Assembly: GCF_000381965.1 (NCBI RefSeq) | Contig: NZ_KB908454.1 | Coordinates: forward strand, 186,001 to 250,000 | Length of the DNA stretch: 64,000 bases | Origin: Oceanimonas smirnovii ATCC BAA-899 | GTDB lineage: Bacteria > Pseudomonadota > Gammaproteobacteria > Enterobacterales > Aeromonadaceae | Direction of reading: 5' to 3' | Part shown: positions 43,976-53,315 of the stretch, piece after piece | Layout: each line of letters begins with the position of its first letter | Numbering within the stretch: position 1 is the first letter of the stretch | Position numbers and translations under genes: made by a program | The notes under the pieces: generated by a model | Told to the model about the DNA's origin: nothing | Database searches by the model: none | Seen by the model: only the letters and a program-made list of their open reading frames with translations

Positions 43976-46900
43976 ATGACCAAGCAGTTAGTGGTGGTGT
44001 TGGGAATGCACCGTAGCGGAACCAGCGCCTTGACCAGAAGCTTGCAAGTGCTGGGTGTAGATTTAGGCGATAACCTTTTACCAGCAAATGCACAAGTTAA
44101 TGCCAAAGGCTTTTGGGAAGACAGAGAAATTCTGCAATTTAATGTTGAGCTGATGAGCGTGCTGGGCCTGGATTGGGACAATCTGGCCATTATTAGCCCT
44201 GAGCTTTGCAATAGTGAACAGGTGCGTGTTTATGTGCCTGGGGCGGTGGCTTTGCTTAAAAAGAAAATGCAGCATACCGCGTGTTTTGGGCTTAAAGATC
44301 CGCGCATGTCTGTGTTATTGCCTTTCTGGAAGCAGGTGTTTGATCTGCTTGGTCTTGATGTTTTCTATATTATTGCTGCTCGCCATCCGTTAAGCATAGT
44401 GCAGTCTCTTGCCAAAAGAGACAATATGCTGCCAGAGCAGACTCTGCCTTTGTGGCAAAATTATATGCTGTCTTGCCTGTGGTATACCAGAGGGGAGCGC
44501 TGCCTGGTGGTTGAGTATGAAAATATTCTCAAGGCTCCTGAGCAGCAGTTGTTGAGGCTGTCGGCACTTACTGGCTTAACGTTTGACGCCAAAAGTGATG
44601 CTTTCAAATTATATGCTTCTGATTTTATTAGCCCTGAATTAAGCCATAGTCACTTTGCTGCTGAGCAGTTTGAAGCAGCAGGCGCTGTGACTGCAGAGCA
44701 CGTAAAATTATATCACTTACTTGTTGCATTGGCGCATGATGAGTTTGACATTAATAATGAAGGCTGTCAGAAGAAAATAAAAAGACTTGTTGATGCAAGG
44801 AACAAAAAGTCTGATCTTTTATATCTTGCTGGCTTGCAGTCACGCTGGTTAAATGAAAAGAAGATTGAGCTTTCTTCTGCTTTGCAAGAGAAAGAAATAT
44901 TAAGTGACCATATCTCTGCTCTTGATAAGCAGATTGTGGAATTAAAAGATTATGTAAATGAGCTTGAGCCCTTAAAATTAAAAGTTGAGCAAGTTGTTTC
45001 TCATCATAAACTTGCGGAGCAAGAGCTTAATGAACGCTTTGTTACTATTAACGATCTTGAGTCTGAAGTTGAAAATTTGAGTCTTCAGTTGACATATTTA
45101 ACTGATCGTGAAGTGTGTTTAAATAATCAGCTAAATAGTAAAGATGAACTCATTATTGAATTATCTTATGAGTTACAGGAAGCAAGGCGAGAAGTTGAAC
45201 GGCTTGTTGTCGAGAAGAGTTGGCTGGCTGATTTTTCTGATAGTATTTTGAACAGCCGTTCCTGGAAGTTGACCAGACCCCTGAGAAAAATGGGAGAATT
45301 GGCTCGTAATGATAAAAGCGCCTTTGTTAAGCGGAACCTTAGCAGAGCCTTGGCGCTGCTTGATGCCTCACTCAGAAACCCCAGACTAATTACCAAAGCT
45401 TTTCATTACTATAAAGCGCATGGTGTTAAAGGCACTGTTGAGAGATTAAAACATTTCTCTCATTGCTCTCAGTCGGTCATGAGCCACGCCACCTGTGGTG
45501 AAAGCGAGCAAAAGTACATTATTTTAACTACGCCCCATTGCCATTACCTGGCCTTGTTAATCAGTGATGCACTTAGCAAGGCCGGAAAAGACAGCGAAAT
45601 AATCTTTGAAGAGCCTGCAGGTGGCTTTAATGAACAACTGCATTTTGTGATCTGTGCACAGATGTTTGAGCGTTTACCTCCGCTTTATGTTGCCTGGCAG
45701 ATGGAGCAGTCGGTCAGCTCCCGTTGGTTTACCGATGCTTATCTGAGTGCACTTGAAAATGCCTGGTGTGTATTTGACTACTCATTAAAAAATATTGAGT
45801 TTTTACAGGCTGAAAAAGGGATAGGATACAAACAGCTCTATTATCTTCCCGTTGGCTACCGTAAGCAACATCAGCTTGTTAAAAAAAATGAACAGGTAGA
45901 TGTTCTTTTTTATGGTGATGTTAATAATGAACGCCGTCGTTGTTATATAGAAAAACTTAAAGAGCACTTCACGGTTGAAGTTGTCAGTAATGTTTTTGGT
46001 GATGCGCTTTATGAGAAAATGGCTAAAGCCAAGGTCATTGTTAATATTCACTATTATGAAGGTGCCTTGCTCGAAACCACTCGAATTTATGAATGCCTGA
46101 GTCAGCAACAGATAGTGGTATCTGAAGAAGGTTCAGATATGGACGAGCATGCTGATTTGCTTAGCCGGGTTGATTTTGTACCCGTGAATGATATTGATGC
46201 CATGATCAGCCGCGTTGCATTCTGGGTTAACAATAGCAGTGCTGAGCGGGCGCTGCGTCGCAAAGAGATTGTCGCTGACTGCGAGTTAAAGCCGGACTGG
46301 TTTGAGTTTTACTTTATGCGCATGCTGCTTGCGGCAGAAATTATTGATTTTGAAGAGTTTTATGAGGTCGCTTCAAAGCACATTCATTTTCAAGGTGACT
46401 TTGTTTGTCTTGGTTTGCCTGAGACAGTATCAAGAAAGAAAGATTTTGATAAAGATAATATTTTCAACATAGAGTACTTCCCGGGTTTGCGTCACCGGCT
46501 GGGTTGGGTGGGTTGTGGCCTGAGCTACAAGTTCTTGATGCGTAAAGCCAGAGATGCGGGTTTACCTCATATCACTGTTTGTGAAGACGATGTTCAGTTT
46601 GAACCCGACTTTTGGAACCGCTATCAGCAGGTGATGGAGCATCTTGATACAAGAAAGGACTGGGATTTATTTGCTGGTCTTATTGCTCAGTTGCATAAAG
46701 AACTGCAGATTCTTGATGTGACCGATGAAAGGGGTGAACGCTTTATCACCATTGACAGCATGGTGAGTATGGTGATGAACGTTTACTCTTCCCGCTTTTA
46801 TGAAAAGCTACAAAACTGGGATCACCACAATCATAATGCTGACGAAAATACAATTGACAGGTTTATTGAGCAGCATGATGGAGTAAGAGCGGTGACTACA

Positions 46901-47056
46901 GCACGCTTTCTGGCCGGACATAAAGAAGAACTTGACTCTACTCTGTGGGGATTCAACAACAAAACCTATTCTCAGATGATTGCTGAAAGCGAGGCACAGC
47001 TTGGTGAATTGGTCGCTGATTTTGAACAAACCACTACTCCAGCCAGGGCCGTGTAG
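43976..47056 (+). CDS. Three-part fusion: sulfotransferase, coiled coil, two glycosyltransferase-like domains
   Basis: Residues 1-260 are a sulfotransferase-like domain (VVLGMHRSGTSALTRSLQVLG; GFWEDREILQFN; DPRMSVLLPFW). Residues about 295-430 are a coiled coil, ending in NSRSWKLTRPLRKMGE, a helical motif common in surface-glycan transferases. Residues about 510-770 look like a GT-B transferase (VDVLFYGDVNNERRRCYI; ALLETTRIYECLSQQ). Residues about 825-1005 resemble family 25 transferases (GWVGCGLSYKFLMRKA; ITVCEDDVQFEPDFW). No signal peptide is present. One chain thus combines sulfation with one or two glycosyl transfers. The start ATG is preceded by CAGGAA. The next gene begins right after the stop. 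Confidence 0.82.
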   Translation: MTKQLVVVLGMHRSGTSALTRSLQVLGVDLGDNLLPANAQVNAKGFWEDREILQFNVELMSVLGLDWDNLAIISPELCNSEQVRVYVPGAVALLKKKMQHTACFGLKDPRMSVLLPFWKQVFDLLGLDVFYIIAARHPLSIVQSLAKRDNMLPEQTLPLWQNYMLSCLWYTRGERCLVVEYENILKAPEQQLLRLSALTGLTFDAKSDAFKLYASDFISPELSHSHFAAEQFEAAGAVTAEHVKLYHLLVALAHDEFDINNEGCQKKIKRLVDARNKKSDLLYLAGLQSRWLNEKKIELSSALQEKEILSDHISALDKQIVELKDYVNELEPLKLKVEQVVSHHKLAEQELNERFVTINDLESEVENLSLQLTYLTDREVCLNNQLNSKDELIIELSYELQEARREVERLVVEKSWLADFSDSILNSRSWKLTRPLRKMGELARNDKSAFVKRNLSRALALLDASLRNPRLITKAFHYYKAHGVKGTVERLKHFSHCSQSVMSHATCGESEQKYIILTTPHCHYLALLISDALSKAGKDSEIIFEEPAGGFNEQLHFVICAQMFERLPPLYVAWQMEQSVSSRWFTDAYLSALENAWCVFDYSLKNIEFLQAEKGIGYKQLYYLPVGYRKQHQLVKKNEQVDVLFYGDVNNERRRCYIEKLKEHFTVEVVSNVFGDALYEKMAKAKVIVNIHYYEGALLETTRIYECLSQQQIVVSEEGSDMDEHADLLSRVDFVPVNDIDAMISRVAFWVNNSSAERALRRKEIVADCELKPDWFEFYFMRMLLAAEIIDFEEFYEVASKHIHFQGDFVCLGLPETVSRKKDFDKDNIFNIEYFPGLRHRLGWVGCGLSYKFLMRKARDAGLPHITVCEDDVQFEPDFWNRYQQVMEHLDTRKDWDLFAGLIAQLHKELQILDVTDERGERFITIDSMVSMVMNVYSSRFYEKLQNWDHHNHNADENTIDRFIEQHDGVRAVTTARFLAGHKEELDSTLWGFNNKTYSQMIAESEAQLGELVADFEQTTTPARAV

Positions 47057-47998
47057 GTGACTGTGCGTTTGACTGTGGTGGTTCCGCTGTTTAATGCCGC
47101 GCCTTATTTGCCGGCATTACTGCCTGTTCTGAAAGAGTGGGTTACGCGCGCCGAAGTTCGGGAGCTGTTGTTTGTAGATTCTTGCTCTGAGGACGATACC
47201 GCAGAGCAGCTGGCCGCATTTGGCCTTGGCCGTATACTCACGGTAAGTAGCAGTGAATTTGATCATGGTGGCACTCGCAGCTGGGCGGCGCAGCAGGTTA
47301 AGGCTGAAGTAGTGATATTTTTGACTCAGGATGCCTTACCAGCATCGGCCGACGATATTGAACGGTTAACCGCTGTGTTTGCAGATCCGCAAGTGGCAGC
47401 TGCTTATGGACGTCAGCTGCCTTATAAATGCTGCCATGTATTTGGCCGCCATTTGCGCATGTTTAACTATGGCGAATACTCTTATGTGCGTGGATTAGAT
47501 AACAGAAAGCAATTTGGTATTAAAACGGCATTTTTGTCTAATTCCTTTGCTGCTTACCGACGCTCTGCTCTGGAGCAGATTGGCTGGTTTAAAAATGATT
47601 TAATTCTGGGCGAAGACAGCTATGCCGGTGGCAAGCTGCTGCTGGCGGGCTGTAAGCTGGCTTATGTGGCAGAGGCGCAGGTTTATCATTCCCACAGTTA
47701 TACGGTGTGGCAGGAGTTTACACGCTATTTTGATATTGGTGTGTTCCATGCTGCCGAGGCCTGGTTGCTGAGAGAATTTGGTGCACCTGAAGGCGAGGGC
47801 CTGCGCTATATGCGCTCGGAATTTGACTTTTTATGTCGCGAGCAAGCCCTTGTTCTGCTGCCCGCTTTTTTGCTGCGCAATGCCATGAAGTGGCTGGGTT
47901 ACCGGCTGGGCAGGGGCTATCGTTGCCTGCCGTTGTGGTTGATATGCAAACTGAGTATGCATCGGCGCTGGTGGCAGCGCAGCCGTCCGCTTTGCTAG
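47057..47998 (+). CDS. Family 2 glycosyltransferase, rhamnosyltransferase-like
   Basis: This 313-residue GT2 enzyme has the fold start LTVVVPLFNAAPYLPALL, VDSCSEDDTAEQ, and EFDHGGTRSWAAQ, a segment typical of rhamnosyltransferases that use dTDP-rhamnose; ILGEDSYAGGKLLLAG follows. The rml genes in the same window can supply the donor. The start is a GTG that directly abuts the stop of the fusion gene. Two hydrophobic stretches near the C-terminus suggest membrane contact. Confidence 0.86.
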   Translation: MTVRLTVVVPLFNAAPYLPALLPVLKEWVTRAEVRELLFVDSCSEDDTAEQLAAFGLGRILTVSSSEFDHGGTRSWAAQQVKAEVVIFLTQDALPASADDIERLTAVFADPQVAAAYGRQLPYKCCHVFGRHLRMFNYGEYSYVRGLDNRKQFGIKTAFLSNSFAAYRRSALEQIGWFKNDLILGEDSYAGGKLLLAGCKLAYVAEAQVYHSHSYTVWQEFTRYFDIGVFHAAEAWLLREFGAPEGEGLRYMRSEFDFLCREQALVLLPAFLLRNAMKWLGYRLGRGYRCLPLWLICKLSMHRRWWQRSRPLC

Positions 47999-48031
47999 AA
48001 TGGCGTTCGCCTTTTCTGCGGATACGCTTTA

Positions 48032-49411
48032 ATGAACACATCCCGTAGCCTTACTGAACGTTACCCTGCCAGTGTGGTGGTGCCGCTGCTGGATGCACTG
48101 GCCCTGCTGGCGGGGGCGGTGGCAGCTCACACATGGCGCTTTGGCCACATTGACTTGCCTGATCGCTATTGGCTTGCCTCGGTAATGATGATTTTGCTGG
48201 TTACTCTGTGTAATACGGCAACCGGCGCTTATGAGCGTTGGCGCATTACCCGCTTGTCGTCACTACTGGCTCGCCAGTTTATGGTGTGGCTGGCCGTGGT
48301 GGTGGTGTTCACTTTTATTCTTTATATAACACACGCAGCAGACCGCTACTCCCGTTTATGGATGGGTGGCACTGTGTTGTTTTCATTTGGGTTGGCTGCT
48401 ACCGGGCGGATTATTATTCAGCTGCTGCTGCGGCAGGCCCGGCGCATGGGGCGCTCGGTGCGCTCTGTTTTTTTGGTTGGCCCGGCCAGTAATGTGCTGA
48501 AGGCTGGCCATGGCATGCGTAGTGCCCCGGAAGAGGGCTATTGCATTGCCGGCATACAAAGGCTGAAAGAGAGAGTTAACGAAGAAGACCTGATTAATCT
48601 TGCCCGGCGTGTGGCAGCCTCTGGCGCGCAGGAAGTGTGGATTTGTGTGCCGTTGGAAATGGGAGCGGCGGTGCGATCCATTTTTCAGGCGTTGCGCAAC
48701 CATATGGTGGAGGTGCGTTTCATTCCTGAATTCAGGGATATGCAGCTGCTTAATCATCGCACCAGTGAAGTGGCAGGGCAGTTTGCCTTTGATTTGAGTG
48801 TGACCCCCATGAAGGGGCTTGCCCACTTTCTAAAGCGTATGGAAGACATCGTGCTGGGCAGTGTTATCAGCATTTTGGTGTTGCCGGTGTGCCTTGTTAT
48901 TGCTGTGTGCATAAAGCTGAGCTCTCCTGGGCCTGTGCTGTTCAAACAGTATCGCACTGGAGTAAATGGCAAGGTGTTTAAGGTGTATAAGTTTCGCTCT
49001 ATGGTGGTGCATCAGGAGCAGACCGGTGGAGTAACACAGGCTTGCCGCCACGACAGCCGTTTTACGCCTGTAGGTGCCTTTTTGCGTCGCACCTCGCTGG
49101 ATGAGTTGCCTCAATTCTACAACGTGCTGCAGGGGCGTATGTCGATTGTGGGGCCCCGGCCTCATGCGCTGGCGCACAATGAGTATTATAAAGAGCTGGT
49201 TGAATCGTATATGCGCCGTCATAAGGTTAAACCCGGCATTACCGGCTGGGCTCAGGTGCACGGCTACCGGGGCGAAACAGATACCATAGAAAAGATGGAA
49301 GGCCGGGTTGAGCACGATCTCTGGTATATAGACAATTGGAGCCTGTGGCTGGATTTGCGCATTATCTTTTGGACGATTTTTAAAGGGTTTATTAATAAAA
49401 ATGCCTATTGA
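48032..49411 (+). CDS. Undecaprenyl-phosphate hexose-1-phosphate transferase, WbaP/WcaJ type
   Basis: This polyisoprenyl-phosphate sugar transferase starts chain synthesis by putting a sugar-1-phosphate on undecaprenyl phosphate. The N-terminal half has four or five transmembrane segments and a CoA-binding-like region; the catalytic C-terminal domain shows FKQYRTGVNGKVFKVYKFRS, TSLDELPQFYNVLQGRMSIV and GPRPHALAHNEYY, then KVKPGITGWAQVHGYRGET. Length (459 aa) is normal. Glucose or galactose is the likely substrate, given galU and galE, but the sequence alone does not decide. It overlaps the ligase gene by 11 bases. Confidence 0.94.
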   Translation: MNTSRSLTERYPASVVVPLLDALALLAGAVAAHTWRFGHIDLPDRYWLASVMMILLVTLCNTATGAYERWRITRLSSLLARQFMVWLAVVVVFTFILYITHAADRYSRLWMGGTVLFSFGLAATGRIIIQLLLRQARRMGRSVRSVFLVGPASNVLKAGHGMRSAPEEGYCIAGIQRLKERVNEEDLINLARRVAASGAQEVWICVPLEMGAAVRSIFQALRNHMVEVRFIPEFRDMQLLNHRTSEVAGQFAFDLSVTPMKGLAHFLKRMEDIVLGSVISILVLPVCLVIAVCIKLSSPGPVLFKQYRTGVNGKVFKVYKFRSMVVHQEQTGGVTQACRHDSRFTPVGAFLRRTSLDELPQFYNVLQGRMSIVGPRPHALAHNEYYKELVESYMRRHKVKPGITGWAQVHGYRGETDTIEKMEGRVEHDLWYIDNWSLWLDLRIIFWTIFKGFINKNAY

Positions 49412-50624
49412 GCGCACTTGGTTCAGCAGTTTTGCAGTGTTCTTGATGGGCGCACTGGCTCTGGTGGTGGACAGTGGTTATTCCTATGGTGCAGCTTTGT
49501 TATTGCTGGCCAGTGTGACTCTGTTGTGGCGTAGACCGGCATTGAACCTGACTCGCGAAGATAAATTGCTGATGGCGGTGCTGGCCGGTTACTCCCTGCT
49601 GTTTATGCTGCAGCTGGCGCTGGAAGGGGCGGGCGCATCGGCCTTTGACAGACCCAGCCGGTTTTTGTTTGCGGTGCCTGTGCTGCTGTTGGTGCTGGCC
49701 TTTCCGCCCCGCCTGAGCTGGCTGTGGAGCGGCCTGGTGGCGGGCAGTGTGGCCACTGCCGGCTGGGCGCTCTGGCAAAAGTGGTTGATGGGCATAGAAA
49801 GGGCCACCGGCCACACTTATGTGATTCAGTTTGGCAACATCAGCATGCTGTTTGGCCTGTTTTGCCTGGCCGGTCTGGGCTGGGCAGCGGTGCAGCCTAA
49901 TGCCCGCCGCTGGGTGGCTGTGTTGTTGCTGGGGGCGCTTTGTGGGGCGCTGTGCTCTTTATTATCTGGCAGCCGGGGCGGCTGGATTGGCCTGCCCTTT
50001 GTGTTTTTAGTGCTGTTTCGCGCCTATGGTGCTGTGCTGGGAAGACGGCTGGTGTTGCTGGCGCTGGCAGCGCTGCTGGGGCTGGGCGGGATTGTGTATG
50101 CGCTGCCCCAAACCGGGGTGCAGCAGCGGGTGCAGCAGGCCTTTGTGGATATTGAGCAATATCAGCAGGGCAATCGTAATACCTCTTTGGGTGCCCGTTT
50201 TGATATGTGGCAGGGGGCGTTAACCCTGATTGCCGAAAAGCCGTTAACCGGCTGGGGCTGGCAGGGATATAATGAAGGCATGCAGCAGCTGGCGGATGCG
50301 GGCCGGGTGATGCAGTTTGCCGCCGATAACCATGCTCATAATGAATATCTTGATAATTTTGCACGGCGCGGCGTGTTGGGCATTTTGTCGTTGCTGGCGT
50401 TGTATCTGGTGCCGCTGAAGCTGTTTGCCCGTCGCTTGAGCTGCACTAACCTGGAGCTGCGGGCGGTAGCCACCGCTGGTGCTATTCTGCCCGTGGCCTT
50501 TATGGATTTTGGCCTGTCGCAGGTGTTTTTTGGCCACAACAGCGGCGTAATGGTTTATGCCTTTTGGCTGGCGGTGCTGTGGGGCACCCTGCGGGCGATG
50601 GAACGAGCCCCTTTGGGGACGTAG
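49401..50624 (+). CDS. waaL: O-antigen ligase family protein, WaaL-like
   Basis: The protein (407 aa) has about ten to twelve transmembrane segments and the family's large periplasmic loop; SGSRGGWIGLPFVFLVLF and the loop-end HAHNEYLDNFARRGVLGIL are typical of the O-antigen ligase (Wzy_C) family, the histidine being the usual catalytic residue. It would join finished O-polysaccharide to the lipid A core. A Wzy polymerase cannot be fully excluded from sequence alone, but ABC-dependent export needs no Wzy. The stop codon TAG lies inside a family-C repeat. Confidence 0.8.
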   Translation: MPIERTWFSSFAVFLMGALALVVDSGYSYGAALLLLASVTLLWRRPALNLTREDKLLMAVLAGYSLLFMLQLALEGAGASAFDRPSRFLFAVPVLLLVLAFPPRLSWLWSGLVAGSVATAGWALWQKWLMGIERATGHTYVIQFGNISMLFGLFCLAGLGWAAVQPNARRWVAVLLLGALCGALCSLLSGSRGGWIGLPFVFLVLFRAYGAVLGRRLVLLALAALLGLGGIVYALPQTGVQQRVQQAFVDIEQYQQGNRNTSLGARFDMWQGALTLIAEKPLTGWGWQGYNEGMQQLADAGRVMQFAADNHAHNEYLDNFARRGVLGILSLLALYLVPLKLFARRLSCTNLELRAVATAGAILPVAFMDFGLSQVFFGHNSGVMVYAFWLAVLWGTLRAMERAPLGT

Positions 50625-50642
50625 GCCCCAATTTATTGGGGC
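50621..50642. repeat. Family C palindrome (TAGGCCCCAATTTATTGGGGC)
   Basis: A REP-like palindrome, GTAGGCCCCAATTTATTGGG followed by GC, begins within the last codons of the ligase gene and provides its TAG stop. It matches the two copies near 22361 and 22408 except for a few bases. Confidence 0.8.
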
Positions 50643-50711
50643 AACGGCATTGGATGTAGCACGGTTTGCCGAAGCCGGACCGATTAAATTAACGCATGTA
50701 AAGGAAAGTGA

Positions 50712-51725
50712 ATGACAGTGCTGGTAACCGGTGGCACCGGGTATATTGGCTCTCATGCCATTGTGGAGCTGCAGAACGCCGGCCATCAGGTGCTGGCGCT
50801 GGATAATCTTTGTAACTCGTCTCGTGAGTCTTTACTGCGTGTGGAGCAAATAACCGGCAAGCCGGTGCCCTTTGTTCAGGGTGATATTCGTGACGCAAGC
50901 CTGCTGAGCCGGGTGTTTCGTGATTATTCCATTACCGCCGTGATGCACTTTGCCGGTTTGAAGGCGGTGGGCGAGAGCGTGGCCAGGCCGCTTGAATATT
51001 ATGATGTGAATGTGAACGGCACCCTGATGCTGGCAAAAGCCATGAACGAAGCGGGTGTGTTTAATCTGGTGTTCAGCTCGTCGGCCACTGTGTATGGCAG
51101 CCCCGAGAGCATGCCCATTAATGAGCAGTGTGCGGTGGGCGGCACCACTAACCCTTATGGCACGTCCAAGCTGATGGTGGAGAAGATGCTGCAGGATGTG
51201 GCGGCTTCCGATGAGCGTTGGTCCATTGCCTTGCTGCGCTATTTTAATCCTGTTGGTGCTCATGAGTCGGGCCTGATTGGTGAAGATCCCAGTGGCGTGC
51301 CCAATAATCTTTTACCTTATGTGACCCAGGTGGCCGTTGGCCAGAGAGAGCGGCTGTCTGTTTTTGGTGGTGATTATCCGACTGAAGATGGCACCGGGGT
51401 GCGTGATTATATTCATGTTGTTGATCTGGCTGCCGGCCATTTGCGCGCCATTGAATATATTGCTGCCCGCAAGGGGGTGAGCATTTTTAATCTGGGAACC
51501 GGCAGGGGCTATTCTGTGCTGGAAATAGTGGCTGCGTTTGAGCGGGTAACCGGACGTAAGGTGCCTTATGCCATAATGCCGCGGCGCGCCGGTGATATTG
51601 CCGAGTGCTGGTCTGATCCTGCCAGAGCAAAGCAGGAGCTGGGCTGGGTGGCCAGGCGCAGCCTGGAGCAAATGCTGGCCGATGCCTGGCGCTGGCAATC
51701 GCAAAATCCAAATGGGTTTGTTTAA
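50712..51725 (+). CDS. galE: UDP-glucose 4-epimerase
   Basis: GalE interconverts UDP-glucose and UDP-galactose. It is an extended SDR enzyme with VLVTGGTGYIGSHAIVEL at the start, FSSSATVYGSPESMPINE and the catalytic YGTSKLMVEK motif, then LRYFNPVGAHESGLIGEDP. Length (337 aa) is normal. AAAGGAAAG precedes the ATG. It is the last gene of the plus-strand surface region; repeats follow. Confidence 0.97.
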   Translation: MTVLVTGGTGYIGSHAIVELQNAGHQVLALDNLCNSSRESLLRVEQITGKPVPFVQGDIRDASLLSRVFRDYSITAVMHFAGLKAVGESVARPLEYYDVNVNGTLMLAKAMNEAGVFNLVFSSSATVYGSPESMPINEQCAVGGTTNPYGTSKLMVEKMLQDVAASDERWSIALLRYFNPVGAHESGLIGEDPSGVPNNLLPYVTQVAVGQRERLSVFGGDYPTEDGTGVRDYIHVVDLAAGHLRAIEYIAARKGVSIFNLGTGRGYSVLEIVAAFERVTGRKVPYAIMPRRAGDIAECWSDPARAKQELGWVARRSLEQMLADAWRWQSQNPNGFV

Positions 51726-51901
51726 CCCTCTCCCAGCCTCTCCCTTGAAAGGGAGAGGGGCACAGAGCATTTATTCCCTCCCCTTTCTAAGGGGAGGGTT
51801 GGGGGGGGGTTAGCCTTCAACCCCCTCCCGACCTCCCCCTTAAAAAGGGGGAGGAGCGGATTGATTCCCTCCCCTTTGTAAGGGGAGGGTTAGGGTGGGG
51901 T
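51726..51901. repeat. Family A array between galE and the yjeH-like gene
   Basis: Convergent genes meet at a G/C-rich array: TCTCCCTTGAAAGGGAGAGG, CCCTCCCCTTTCTAAGGGGA and similar hairpins. At 51882-51900 the sequence is GGGGAGGGTTAGGGTGGGG, four G-runs with loops of 1, 3 and 1 bases. The hairpins could terminate transcription from both sides. Confidence 0.85.
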
Positions 51902-53176
51902 TTATTTGGCTGGGGGAGGAGCAGTTACGCCAGGTTGGGGTTGCCGAACCCGCCGCAGCAGCACAAAGCCTGCGCCCATGGCCAGGGCGTAGCCGGCTTC
52001 CAGCCCCAGATAAATAAATACGCCGGCGCACAGCAGGGTGGCCACCACGGCCAGGGCGCGCCAGAAACCCTGCAGCAGTTTTACCCCGGCCACCATGGCC
52101 AGCAGATACACCAGCACGAAGTTGCCGTTGGCGTAGCGCATTAAGGTTTCCAGCGGCAGCCTGAACAGCCAGGCGGCGAGCACACAAATGACGCTGGCTG
52201 CCACCACCCAGCACAGGGCGGCAAAGGGTGCGCCGTGGCGGTTAAGTTTGCTTAAGGTTGCCGGCAACTTGCCTTCGTCGGCCATGCTCCACAGCAGGCG
52301 GCCAAAGCCCTGCACATAGAGGTTGAGGCTGGCAAAGCAGGCGGCGTAGCCCACCAGGGCGGCGGCCCAGCGGCCTTTTTCACCAAACAGCATGGCCAGC
52401 AGCACCGGGAATGAGGTGGTGTTGGTGCGCTCGTCGCCAAACAGGCCAAATTTTACTACCGCCATGGCGTAGGCAAAATAGATAAAGCCTGCCAGCAGCA
52501 CGCCGAACAGCAGTGCCAGCGGAAAGTCCCGCTCCGGCCGGCGAAATTCCTCGCCCATGTGGGTAAAGGCTTCCAGACCCACAAAGCACCAGAACATCAC
52601 CGCCAGCACGGCGGGCAGGGCGCTCCAGCTGACTGTGGACGGGGCCGGCAGGGTGGCGGCGGCACTGGCCGACAGATCGCCTGCCAGCCACACTGCCACC
52701 AGCAGGCTGACAATGGTCACGGCAATTAATAACTGCACCAGGCCCGAGGCTCCGCTGGGGCGGCTGCCCAGCACCAGCACCAGACCAAGGGTGCCCAGCT
52801 GAATAAGCAGATCACCCGTGCTGTTCAGCGGAAACAGAGCATGCCAGAAGCCGGTGGTGAGGGTGAGCATGGCGGGCAGGCCCACGGGCAGCACCGCCAG
52901 AAACAAAAAGGCGGCGAGCTTTTCCATGGGCAGACCCAGCGCCCGGCCAATAAGGTGCGGTGCGCCACCGGCATGAGGAAAGGCGCGGCCCAGGCGGGCA
53001 AAGGTAAAGGCCACCGGCAGCACCAGCACCATGAGTAACAGCCAGGCCCAGAGTGAGTCGGCCCCGGCCAGGCTGGCCGCCACTGCCGGCACCACAAAAA
53101 TGCCGCTGCCCAGCAGCGAGGTGGCCATCATGCCGGTGCCGTAGCCCAGGCCCAGCTCTTTATGTAATCGTCCCAT
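51902..53176 (-). CDS. yjeH: Amino-acid exporter of the APC family, YjeH-like
   Basis: This 424-residue protein has about twelve transmembrane segments and the APC start ELGLGYGTGMMATSLLGSGIF (written as GYGTGMMATSLLGSGIF). Further on, MFWCFVGLEAFTHMGEEFRR and NRHGAPFAALCWVV resemble E. coli YjeH, an exporter of methionine and branched-chain amino acids. It is divergent from an Lrp-family regulator gene, an arrangement common for such exporters, so regulation by that protein is likely. Confidence 0.85.
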   Translation of the reverse strand: MGRLHKELGLGYGTGMMATSLLGSGIFVVPAVAASLAGADSLWAWLLLMVLVLPVAFTFARLGRAFPHAGGAPHLIGRALGLPMEKLAAFLFLAVLPVGLPAMLTLTTGFWHALFPLNSTGDLLIQLGTLGLVLVLGSRPSGASGLVQLLIAVTIVSLLVAVWLAGDLSASAAATLPAPSTVSWSALPAVLAVMFWCFVGLEAFTHMGEEFRRPERDFPLALLFGVLLAGFIYFAYAMAVVKFGLFGDERTNTTSFPVLLAMLFGEKGRWAAALVGYAACFASLNLYVQGFGRLLWSMADEGKLPATLSKLNRHGAPFAALCWVVAASVICVLAAWLFRLPLETLMRYANGNFVLVYLLAMVAGVKLLQGFWRALAVVATLLCAGVFIYLGLEAGYALAMGAGFVLLRRVRQPQPGVTAPPPAK

Positions 53177-53315
53177 CGAGTTTTAAATCCGTATTCAGTA
53201 ATTCTGATATATTACCGCCACATTCTTTCAACCCCACTTGGCACTATGCTGCTTTCAGCCGGCAAAACGTCGCTTTTACCCGGCGTTTGTCCGGCAGCGT
53301 GAAAATGAGGTAACA
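53177..53315. promoter_or_regulatory. Divergent promoter region between the exporter and the Lrp-family gene
   Basis: The 139 bases are AT-rich around 53185-53215 with TATATT at 53208-53213, which could be a -10 element for the regulator gene. GAGG at 53307-53310 is the ribosome-binding site of that gene. No -35 or Lrp-type palindrome could be pinned down. Confidence 0.4.
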
